Assembly: GCA_948567375.1 (NCBI GenBank)
Contig: OX419762.1
Span: 53,115,034 to 53,179,033 of the forward strand
Source: Lunularia cruciata
Taxonomy: Eukaryota > Streptophyta > Marchantiopsida > Lunulariales > Lunulariaceae
Direction: 5' to 3'
Length of the DNA stretch: 64,000 nt
Every line of letters starts with the position of its first letter. Positions within the stretch are counted from its first letter, which is position 1. Below are positions 35,270 through 46,000 of this stretch, one piece after another. The position numbers and the translations under genes are program-made. The notes beneath the pieces were generated by a model. It was not told the DNA's origin, searched no databases, and worked only from the letters and a program-made list of their open reading frames with translations.

Positions 35270-37036
35270 TGGTGTATTCATTTCTTTGCATATGATACAA
35301 GAATTGTGGACCATGTAGATCAGATTAGGTAGGATCAGATTAGGTAAATCTTTGACCATTTGACTACCAAGTTACATCTAGTAGACTTGAAAATCAAGGT
35401 GTCAAAGTGTAGTGCATAGTCTCTTTTAGGTATTTTTTCTCACCTTGAGCTTCTAGAGGGGTGTATCACATCTGTGTATGAACTAAGTGTTCTTGGAGTG
35501 CCAATAGGATCTGAGTATTTTGTCACACACTTCTTAGATGTTGCCCTTGTAGAGGATGTTCTCCATGTGGATGACCTTCTGTTATTAGGAGATCCACACG
35601 TGACATTTGGTATACTCTTCTCTAGTATTGCTCTTTGACCATCCTACCTCATCCATATAGTTCTCACCTCCTTGTCCTTCCTACCACGTCTGAGAGCCTT
35701 TGATAAGAGGATTATGGGAGTCTTTGGTGATATTATTGGACCAGAGACATTTGAGTGTGTGACAAGGGATTTGGGATGTAAACAGATGGCTCTGCCGATC
35801 TCTTGTAGAGGGGTTAGCTTGCTTTCTATGGAGGAGAGACACCTATATCATTTTTGGATAGTTGTGCTCTCTTGGCACCCCTACTTTCCTCTCCTTTTGT
35901 GGTTGTTGATAGGCCAGTTTTGGATACTTATGTGATAGAGGTTGAGAGGGATCTTTTGCTCTCCTGATTATTGCAGTAGACGAGAGATAGTCTATCCCTA
36001 CGGGCACAAGAGGACTTTCTATCTTTTGCTTCACTATTGTCAAATTGGACTTGAGATTTATTGTCTTCCTTGATGGAGCGACAATGTGAGCATAAGCTAC
36101 ATTCTCTCTTAGTTAATTTGTCCATTCCTCAAATTACTAGAGCACATCTTCGCTCTTGCTCTAGCAAGGGTGCAGGCTTTTGGATCCTAGCACGATCGTG
36201 CATTAGGGTATTGTAACTCGCACCAACTACTTTCTCTACAACAATGAGATTTTGCTTAAGTTTGGTACACCCATGTGCATCTTCATTACTCACTTGTGAG
36301 TGTGGTTCTACACTAGATGCAGTAGCGGTCCATATGACACGATGTCCTTTTGGAGGATAGAGTATAGCTACCCATGATGCTATTAGGGACATAATGTTTG
36401 CTATGGCACGAGAGAGTGGATACTTTGCTTGGAAGTAGCATTTGTATGCTTTGCAAACGACACATGTTAGAGTATACTTATACTTGGTCCTAGATGATCA
36501 GGTGATAGTAGCGGTTGTCGCGGTTACAAACCCTACACGAGATAGAGTTTCGGAGGGAGTGATTACCCATCCCCCTAGATGGGCAGCAAGTGCAATAGTA
36601 GGTCACAAGGTCTCCAAGTATAGGGGCATGCAACGAGGTCACCTCTTTGTTCCTCTAGCCTTGGAGTTATATGGAGCGATGGACACGGCGTTCGACACAT
36701 TTGTCAAGGAGTGTGCCAAAGCTTATCATGTTAGGCACTAGGGAGTACCACTCTGACTCTCATAATTTGTAGCATATTTTAGATAGCATGTGTCCATTGC
36801 TCTATAGAGTGCAGTGGCTAGTGCAATCCATAAGAGAGTAATCACATTAGGTGATGTTTCTTCAGATGCTCCTATTGTTTGTAGACCTTATGACTTGCAT
36901 AGCTCGGATATCTTAGGTGCGGTAGGGCAGATCTCTCATATAGTATCTATTGGGGATTAACCCCATTTTACCTTTTTCATCTCTCCCTTGTATGGCTTGA
37001 TGTGGTCTTCCAATCCTTCATTTTTTCTATACGGTC
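35270..37036 (+). mobile_element. R2-type non-LTR retroelement, plus-strand truncated copy
   Basis: Starts near the equivalent of the LADDTH active-site block (35,285-35,330 here lacks an intact copy) and runs through the thumb, CCHC and endonuclease regions to the 3' tail at 36,951-37,036. Recognisable pieces are 35,672-35,935, 36,129-36,392 (antisense shadow of the knuckle region) and 36,442-36,741, where the endonuclease block reads VAVVAVTNP, so the second Asp is lost. A duplication, 'gatcagattaggta' twice at about 35,319-35,346, is local. It is inverted relative to the nearly full-length copy, from which it is separated by about 0.8 kb. Confidence 0.8.
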
Positions 37037-37069
37037 GCCCTTGTTACTTGTTATTTTCCAACATATAAT

Positions 37070-37136
37070 TTTCCCCTTTTCCTTGTATGGCTTGATGAGG
37101 ATCTTCCCATCCTCCTTGTTATCACACGCATTCGCC
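37070..37136 (+). mobile_element. Solitary retroelement 3' tail fragment
   Basis: 'ttttccttgtatggcttgat', 'gatcttcccatcct' and 'cacacgcattcgcc' repeat the tail just after the tail of the preceding copy, without the hairpin. It could be a second insertion or a tail duplication. Confidence 0.55.
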
Positions 37137-37849
37137 TTCGGTGGGTCTTCTTAAAGGAAAGATCAAAGAAGTGAAGGCGTATAGTTGTTGTCACTCTACT
37201 AGAGTGACAACAACATGAAATTACAGCTTGGACTGAATTATGCACGTGATCTTGGTATTGTGCCTACGAGAAGGATGAAATTGAAATATCATGATGATAG
37301 TGACAGTAGATGATACTATTTTATCATGCTTCATCCTATTGTTGAATGAATGGTTCATTTGCAAAAACATATATTTAATTATGGAAATGTACTTTTGATT
37401 CAATAAAAAATATTTTTCATCGTGATAAGCTTCATCGAAATAGCTTCTATATAGTTAGCCTTTGGTAACTATCTTCATTTGAATGTATATAAGGTTGAGT
37501 CCTTAATGAGAACGAAGAAAACATATTGATATGATATGGACTTTGAGTATCGTAATAAGTATTTAAGACATTGTCTCTCAAGGTACGCATAGAATTAATG
37601 GAAAGAGTATCTAAACTCCCGTTCTTGATAGCTTAGAAGCTCGATCAATACATCAATTTTAATTCAAGGTAAAATTTCCCATAGGTATTTAAGGAAATTA
37701 ATGTTTGCTACTTTATAGATTTATAACACGACAAAAATGAGTAGAAAAATATGGATCCAAACCTGACCCTGATCCTAAAATTGTAAACTAAACCTGAACA
37801 TGAGTCCTGGTACGTACTATTGATAGTCCCACCGACCATATAAGGAAAC
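37137..37849. other. Spacer with one perfect hairpin
   Basis: AT-rich and without a recognisable gene. Arms at 37,184-37,197 and 37,201-37,214 are perfectly complementary (14 bp, 3-nt loop ACT). It separates two inverted retroelement copies. Confidence 0.4.
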
Positions 37850-40800
37850 AAAAAAGGCGACCGCGTAGGAAAAATGAAGGATGGGAAGACCCCATCAAGC
37901 CGTACAAGGGAGAGACAAAAAAGGTAACATGGGGCTAAGCCCCAATAGAGTCTGTATGAGAAATCTGCCCTACCGCACCTAAGATATCCGAGCTATGCAA
38001 GTCGTACGGTCTACACACAACTGGAGCATCCGAAGAAACATCACCTAATGTGATTGCTCTCCTATGGATTGCACCAGCCACTGCCCTCTGTAGAGCAATG
38101 GATACACGCTGTCTAAAGTAAGCTACAAAGTATGAGAGTGAGAGTGGTACCCCCTGCCGCCTAACATGATAAGCCCTCGTGCACTCCCTGACAAATGTGT
38201 CAAATGCCGTGTCCATCGCTCCATATAACTCCAAGGCTAGAGGAACAAAGAGGTGACCTCGCTGCATGCCCCTGTACTTGGAGACCTTGCGACCTGCTGC
38301 TGCACTCGCCGCCCATCCAGGGGGATGGGTAATCACTCCCTCCGAAACTGTATCTCGCGTAGGGTCCGTCACCACGACACCCGCTACTGTCACCTGATCA
38401 TCTCGGACCAAGTATAAGTCTGCCCTGACACGTGTCGTCTGCAACGCATACGAACGCTCCCTCCAAGCCAAGTATCCACTCTCTCGTGCCATAGCAAACA
38501 CTATGTCTCTAATGGCATCATGGGTAGCTATCCTCTGTCCTCCAAAAGGACACCGTGTCATGTGGACCGCCGCTGCATCTAGTGTAGAACCACACTCACA
38601 AGTGAGTAGTGAAGATGCAGATGGGTGGACCAAACCTAGGCGAAACCTCATCGCTGTAGAGAAAGTAGCCGGTGCGAGTCGGAAAGCCCTAATGCATGGT
38701 CGAGCTAGGATCCACGAGCCTGCACCCTTGCCGGAGCAAGAGCGTAGACGTGCTCTAGTAGCCTGAGGAATGGACGAGTCAACTAAGAGAGAATGTAGCG
38801 TATGCTCACACTGTCGCTCCATCAAGGAAGACTGTAGACCTCTAGTCCAATCTGACGATAGTGAAGCAAACGGTGGAAAACCCTCTCGTGCTCGTGAAGA
38901 TAGACTATCTCTCGTCTGCCGCAGTAACACCTGGAGAGAAAAGGATCCTCCCTCCACCTCTGTCACATAAGTCTCCAAAACCGGCCTATCAGCAACCACA
39001 AAACGAGATGCAAGTAGGGGTGCCGAGAGAGCCCAACTACCCAAAAATGCTATAGGTGCCATCTCCTCCATAGAAAGCAAGCCAACCCCACCACATGAGA
39101 TCGGTAGAGCCGTCTGTCTACGTGCCAAATCCCCTGTCACACACTCAAAAGTCCCTGGTCCAATAATATCACCAAAGACTCCCATAATCCTCCTATCAAA
39201 TGCTCTCAGACGTGATAGGAAGGACGATGAGAGGGGAACTGTACGGATGAGGTAGGATGGTCGACGAGCAATACTGGAAGAGAGTATACCAAATGCCACC
39301 TGCGGATCTCCTAGTAATGGAAGGTCATCCACATGGAGAACATCCTCTGCAAGAGCAGCGTCCAAGAAGCGTGTGACAAAATCCTCTGATCCTACTGGCA
39401 CTCCAAGAACACGAAGTCCCTCTGTGGATGTGATACACCCCTCTGGAAGCTCAAGGTGGGGAGGGATACCTAAAGGGGACCATGCCCTACACTTTGACAC
39501 CTTGACTCTCAAGCCTACTAGATGTAGCTTGGTAGTCAAGTAGTCAAAGGCTTGCCTAATCTGATCTACAGGGCCTACGATGTGTGTATCATCTGCCAAG
39601 GATGGAAATACACAACCTGGCATGGCCAAAGTAGTAGACAGGAGAGCTCTAAAGTGAGCCATGGCAAATAAGGGTCCCCCCAAAGGATCTCCCTGACGTG
39701 TACCAACAGCTGACTCCAAGACGGTGACTCCCTCCTGTGAACCACCATGCTGGTAGTAAAGGGAAGCAGGAGAGCCATAAAAAGACCGCACAAAAGGAAT
39801 GAGACTCGCCAAGGATCCACTAGCCTCCCTAAGCTCTCTAAAGATGGATGCACGTGAGACGCTATTAAAAGCGTTCTCAACGTCCACCTGTATGACGACC
39901 CACTCCGGATGGATATCTAGGAGTGCTCTAATGCCTAGAGATATAGCCTCACATCCTCCAGGTGTAGCTACTCCAAACTGATGTGGACTAAGGTGCTGTC
40001 GAAAGTGAGAACGATGCTGAAGGACAATGGTACGACTGACCAAACGCAAAAAGATCTCTCCAATAGCAATCGGTCTAATGCCTCCCGTGTCCTTCTCGAT
40101 CGCGAGAAGTCGACTAGCACCTAAGACCCGACTAACAGACATAGGAATATCTCCTCTCGCTACTGCTGCAGCCACCTGAAACAACTCGGTAAAACCACTA
40201 GAAGGATCATCTGCCTGGAAGCAATCTCTAAGGTGCTCATAAACCATCCCTGACAAGCCTCCTGAGGAAAGGCGAGGGGCAGTGCACAATGCTTGTGCAA
40301 ATAGCGACCTATCAAGACATAAAGGCTGCTCAGGCTGATAATCTAAGACCTCTAGTGGTAGTCCCTCTACTGCTATAGGATGCAATGAGCGTAGGGAAGA
40401 GATGGTCTCATCAGTAGGACTCGCTATAGACAGAGGGTGTAGCGCTCGTGCTGCTCTACTAAACTCTCCCGCCTGACCCAATGTCCTACATCGTCGTAAT
40501 CGAGTGGAATCTATGGTATCCTGTGGCGATGTCTGTCTCCTAAATCGTGTAGCCCTAACAGACTCCTCCTGAAGGGCTGCCCAATCCCCCGCTCGGAATC
40601 GACGAAATCTAGCCGCCACCTCTCTATGCCCCGCACGTCCCCCTCTAGCATAACGAAGACACCATCGAGGGAGTAGGAGGAATAGGAACCACGCTAACTC
40701 GTCCAAGGGATCACGTGCCAAACGATCCAGTGGTAGGCGAAAAGCCTATCTAGCCTCATCATGGAGTGTGCGGGGTAGCCTATGGAATAGACGTGGACAT

Positions 40801-41230
40801 GGAAAACTAGTCTCAAATAACCCCAAAATGCAACCTGCCTGAGAAGCTAACCACTCCCACGACTCGATCGGTATCCCTGGAACGATCAACGAAGGTATAG
40901 AAGAAGCGTGCGTAATCCCGAGTGTCACTGCTGTCGATGTGGTCGCTTGTCTCACGTGGGCATCCCAAGTGGTCCAATCATAGTCCTTGTGCATCCTTCC
41001 CACATGGGTCTTTACCCCTTGCGAGGTAAAGCGTCGGTGACACACCGGGCATGGTGTATCCCGACCCGCTCTAGGCGACCCCACATGGGAAGGTGTAGCC
41101 ATGGCTAGCACAAGAATAATGATAGTAACACATGATACTCCTCTCCATATCTCCCCATATCTGCAAAACCACAACCCCTCACATCCCAACTCACATAAGA
41201 AAACAATCTCTCTCACAACCCTAAAATCTA
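37850..41230 (-). mobile_element. R2-type non-LTR retrotransposon, nearly full length
   Basis: Extent: 3' tail at 37,850-37,945 (minus strand end '...ACGCGGTCGCC'), coding region up to 41,102 or 41,216, and a 5' end near 41,230 that is not precisely fixed. The tail hairpin GGGGCTAAGCCCC (37,931-37,943) contains the stop codon of the RT ORF (37,935-37,937). The same tail recurs at 23,345, 25,975, 33,858, 34,419, 36,951 and 37,070. No poly-A tail or clear target-site duplication was found. Confidence 0.8.
37935..41102 (-). pseudogene. RT plus restriction-like endonuclease polyprotein with one amber stop
   Basis: One frame of 1,055 codons from ATG 41,102 (an upstream in-frame Met is at 41,216), interrupted only by TAG at 40,748-40,746. 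N-terminal part: a C2H2 finger with Cys18, Cys21, His33 and His38 (CPVCHRRF...). Downstream ORF (40,721-37,935, 928 residues, numbered from its own start): RT with QVDVENAF at 278-285, RQGDPLGG at 342-349 and LADD at 375-378; a CCHC knuckle with Cys708, Cys710, His720 and Cys724; then THD at 733-735, RADLYLV at 766-772 and VAGVVVTDP at 779-787. This order is that of R2-superclade elements with a PD-(D/E)xK-like endonuclease. Gly781 stands where the decayed 23-kb copy has Asp. The protein would nick DNA and reverse-transcribe its own RNA; this copy is probably inactive. Confidence 0.8.
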
Positions 41231-43008
41231 TAAACTTTCATAACTTTCAATTTCCGTCTCCAAAATTTTTAAATTAAATTCCCATGGAACTTAATCATGA
41301 AAACCCAGAGATTAGAAATGAAAATTCACAACCCATCACTCTCAATGTATAATAATCACTCTCAACCCTAAAAAAGCCATATAAGGCGAGATAACCGAAA
41401 ATATGTTGAAGGACATCGACTTCAAAAAGTCATCTTGAAAGTCTCTTAGTTGTCACAACAAGTTCATGGAGTTTCTTTTAATAAACAACCACTCAGCGAA
41501 TAACTCTTACAAGTTTCAGGAAACGTTTTATAAGTTGTCTTCTTAGGTTTTTCCATAATTTATATTTACAATCTTGGAGTAACATATGTTATATGTTCTA
41601 GTAATTATAGAGACAAACCGATTAAATCTATGTCAAAATTACTTGATATTCTCGAATTGTATGTCGATCACCTTGATGTTGCGTTACTTATAATTAGACT
41701 TACAAAATTTCCGCGTTACCTGATTAAATGTTTTAATTATGTACAATTAAAAATTCACATGTATAAGTGATAGACAATAACACATCTCGGAAAGATTTAC
41801 ACATTGTTGAAACCTAACAAAAGTTTAATAATACTTTCTCCACCTTAGAAATGTTTGGATGTTCTTATTGGGTTTAATAAACTTTTGTTAATGCAGTATA
41901 CAAACCTGTTTTGCTTTGGTAAACTGGGTCCAACTAGAACTGCGTACTGAACTGCGTTTCTCTTGGGGATTTGTTTATCTGCGTAAGGCAGGGGATAAAG
42001 AATCGTAACGAAGAAGAGCGACCATGGGATCTTGGCAATCGACCGCTAAGAAGTGAAGACTTGTTGCGCTTCGCAGAAGTTGAGAGTGTGAGGAGCTGAA
42101 GAGGCCAAGTAAGGCGAAGGTGAAAGAAAGGTGGAGTGGCAGTAGGAGGCGGACGAGGTGCTGAGGAGGTGATGGTGCAGGCACGCAGTTCATGCCGGGA
42201 TCTTACAATACCACACCGGTAGCGTTTCCCCGGTCCGGTTCGGTCTACTTGGGTTCCTCAGGTCATCCACAGCAGCTCGCGCGTTTGACTACTGTACTGT
42301 ATGGTTCGACACCATGTATGACTCTCAACACTTCGTCCGTCTTGTGCATCTGTCTGTAGAGGATTCAAGTGAGCACGGCGCGGACTTAATTGCTTTTCGT
42401 TGTTTGCAACCCAGATCCCTCTGTTCTCTCCTTCGCTTCGGCCTTCTAATCGCTTTCGGACATCCTCGGACACTGCTAGAACCCCTTTGCTCCATTCTAA
42501 CCAGCATTGTCACACTCGATAGACGACATCTATTCATCAAGGCCGATCTGCAGCGTGAGCAGGTTGGAGAGACATTCTGACACTGAGCATGTTCCTGAAG
42601 TAGCTTGACTTTAGTGTTTACGTTGTCTATCCCCCCCTTGCTTTCCTCAAGGCAGTAGGTCGCCCGCAGTCTAGGTTGTCCAACTTGCAATGCAGACATT
42701 GCGGAGCTGGCGTGATGTCGAGTTTGCTGTGGAGAGAGATAGAGAGATTTAGTGCTTGTTGGTGCTGCCATAGCTTATATTACATCCGCATCGCATGTGA
42801 TACTGTAACATCATGAGATCTTAGGCTGCCAGATGCTAGGATTTGTTTCCTCGATCGTCATACCCCTTATCCTGGCGTTGAGCCGGTGATAGGCGTTGGG
42901 CTTCCAGAGAATTGATGAGCTTATGCTGCGTCTTGTTTCAGGTCTGCAACCGTCGATCAGAGAGGTAGCGAGTAATCTCTCGCTCAGTTCTGAGGACCGG
43001 TTGATTAG
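41231..43008. other. Region upstream of RAD52-A
   Basis: AT-rich to about 41,940, then balanced. It contains the presumed promoter and 5' UTR of RAD52-A. Minus-strand ORFs of 72, 71 and 148 codons (41,975-42,771) start with ATG-like codons but show no family or splice-supported continuation. No confident motif. Confidence 0.35.
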
Positions 43009-46000
43009 ATGGAGACTTCCTTGCTGGCCGGGAAAGCGGGAATACCACACCTCTGTGTAGCACTTTCGGCCTCTAGCCCTTCTTCTGGAATAGGTTCGAT
43101 GGCTATGGCATCGTCATTTATAGGATCACCCTTTCAAAGAAGCTGTATCATGAAGGCGCTATGCAAGGGAGGAAATCGTATGTTGCAGGTGAGAGCATCG
43201 GATAGTGCTGCTAAGAGGGTGGTGCCCTCTTATGCGAACTACGCGGTTCCTATCGACAGTCAAACCACCTCTTCGTTCATTACCAGGCCGCTTGCAGAAA
43301 TTCTACGTGACATGAATAAGAGAGTGCCGGACAAGGTGTTAAAGGTTAGAATGGACGAGGGTGTCCCTCTTAAATATATTCCTTGGTACATTTCTACCCT
43401 TGTCTCTTTAACATATCTTAGCAGATTGTAATCTTCTTGAAGCCCTATGATGAGGATCAAGCTCTATCCCTGCTTGACGAGGTCGGTGGAGAAGAGATAT
43501 ATGATTCAGAACTTTTGACATTCTTCTGTCCCGTCATTTGCGCAATCTATCTCAAGACTGTAGAATTGGACAAGGATACACCACTTTTCTTGAGCAGTAT
43601 CTACTCAAAAGAGGATTGTTTCCTTGCTGTCGCCAGATCTTTGTTGCCATCAGTTACGGGCCTCGATAGCCAGCCAATTTCTTTTCCACAGAGTTCACGG
43701 TCGTTGTTTGTACATTCTTGTCTTCCCTATGTTTTGGCCTCAAAGTCTGTAAGAATATTGGTCATTAGCGGCTTCACTCTTTTGTTTAGTCATGCCTTGT
43801 TGAAGGTAGGGTGCTAACGTTTTAATGGCATGACGTTAGTGCGATAATTGTGAACATTTCTTCCCTGAGTTGATCCGCTAGAGAGAGCTTCGTTTGCTGT
43901 TGTTTCGGGTTTGTTGCTCCTTTGCCCAAAGTTACAATGGATGTGTACAATCTTGAACCTGGATTATACCTTCTATTCTAGGTCTACGATTGATGGTCTC
44001 AATCGTTCACGCGATCCTGCATTTATGCATTTTTTCTAGGATCGTGACCGGATCATCAGCCCGCTTGTTGTGAAATGGCTTGTCCGCCGGCGCACAGGCA
44101 ACTTTTGGATATAAGTGGTATATTTATATGTTTGAGTTGTGTACTTGAAAACTTGTGAATCATGCGCCAGGTTATCTACAGATGCATTCTCTGGGCTTAC
44201 TGTTGTAATATTTTTTTTTTTTTCAGGTATCATGCCAATCGGATGCTCAGCTTTTATGCTCCAGGTGATTCCTGGCGCTTACAAACTAGGCTTGCTGTGA
44301 GGATTGCTGTTGCTAATGTTTGAAAGTTGCTCATAAGTTTAGGAGAACCGCATGTCACGTGAAAAGGAGTAAGTTTATCTTTTCTAATTATCCGTTCTGT
44401 CCGCATTTCTCTATAATCTTTCCGTTTTGAGATCTTGCCCTCAGTTAATTTATCCATGCTCTTCTCAAGATCTACTCCTTCTACTTTCATAGCTATTCAA
44501 GCCTGCGTACGAAATTTTAGGCTTTCCCAGGAAGCTATTCTAGATACCAAGGGCATTTTCGACCTGTGGAAAGTTACCCTCCTACAAAAAGTCAAAGCAT
44601 TTCCTTAAACTCCCCACCTTTCAAAATGACTTTGATACAGGAGATCCAATTTTCCTCTCTCAGCACAATAGAAACCTACTTTCTCACTTCAAATCCCATT
44701 TCGTTATTACTTATATGGACAAGTGTCCTAACAATTTTCATTTTGTCTGCGAACAATTTCATCTTCAAACTTTACTGAATGAGCTCCATTCTCCTTCTGC
44801 AACTTACAAGCCGACACAGATTCCACAAACACAGCTCTTAATTTCTCACAATGCCTTCAACTCTTCTCAAGGTTTTCACAAATTCAAGGATAACGACATA
44901 CACTCCTACTTTTGTTTCCTCTGGAAATTCCATAAGTCTCCCATAGTCCCCAGGTTCATTGCTGTACGACATTCCACCTCTCTTTCGGAACTGTCACGTT
45001 GGTTAAGTTCTTTCTTCAAAGCCTTGCTATGTTCTCTGGAAAGATGTATTCCCGCTAGCTGGAATGGTAGTCGGTACCAGTTTGATAGTCGTTACCTGTC
45101 GATCCTGGATGACTCTTCTCCGTTCTACTTGAGAAGGTGCAAAGACTCCGCAAAGACTCTACTTGACATGCGACTTTAGCCTTGCCCCACATTGCAGGCC
45201 TAATTTCGTTTTCAGCAGCCTTCTTTTCTCATCTCTTCTCTCAACATGGTTACTGGCATTCGAGTGGCACCTTGGTAAGCAACCAAACTCATGAGCTTTC
45301 GAACAGAAACTCGGTTTGAGGGGTACTGATATTCGCTCAGCTACTTCAGCACTACGTTTGGCACTGATGAAGTCGTATGTGCCTCCGAATGCCACTCACG
45401 AGTTTTCGAGCAGAAACTCGGTACGAGGGGTACTGACACTTGCTCAGCTACTTCTGCAAAATGTGAGGCACTGATGAAGTTGCATGTGTTTTCGTGGAGG
45501 TTTGCTATGGCCGCCTTCTGCTTCCCTTTGCTGTTTAGTGTCTCAGGACTCAAGCATCCATAGCGCTTGTTGCGATATACTTTATATCCTGTCCTCTTTC
45601 GCATCGCTCTTGTTACCCTGTTACACTTCGATATGTCTCTGCAGCAACACCATCCATATGCTCTCGCATTGTTCCGCTCTGCCATTCCCAGCTATTCCCT
45701 CCCTATTTCCTTCGCTCTTTGCCTGATTCATGGTTCGACCTCCCGTGTCTACAGTGTTCCTACCCGACTCCAGCCCACGTTTTAATTTTCATCGATCACG
45801 CACTGCTTACTGGTGGTCAATTACGTAACGTTTTATATTTCTCGCGTTCGTTTGCATTGCTGTTATCGGTTTCAAGTTGCTTACCAGTCCTTTAGATATA
45901 TGTTATTCTCAATTTGTTGCAATTATGCCTTTGCTTCAGGTTACATTCGATGCATTCTACTTTATGGATTTATCACTATTCTAGCATTGTGCATAATGTA

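Noticed and set aside
38503-39055. Plus-strand ORFs over the retroelement
   Set aside because: Antisense shadows of the RT/endonuclease ORF on the minus strand.
41205-41400. CCCTAAA words near the 5' end of the retroelement (telomere-like)
   Set aside because: Only isolated single words, with no tandem array, so there is no basis for a telomeric target or interstitial telomere.
42325-42771. 148-codon minus-strand ORF starting MAAPTSTKSLYLS
   Set aside because: The start looks like a transit peptide, but the rest is Cys/Arg-rich without any motif, and no splice-linked continuation was found. It may be the antisense of the RAD52-A leader. Left out for lack of support.
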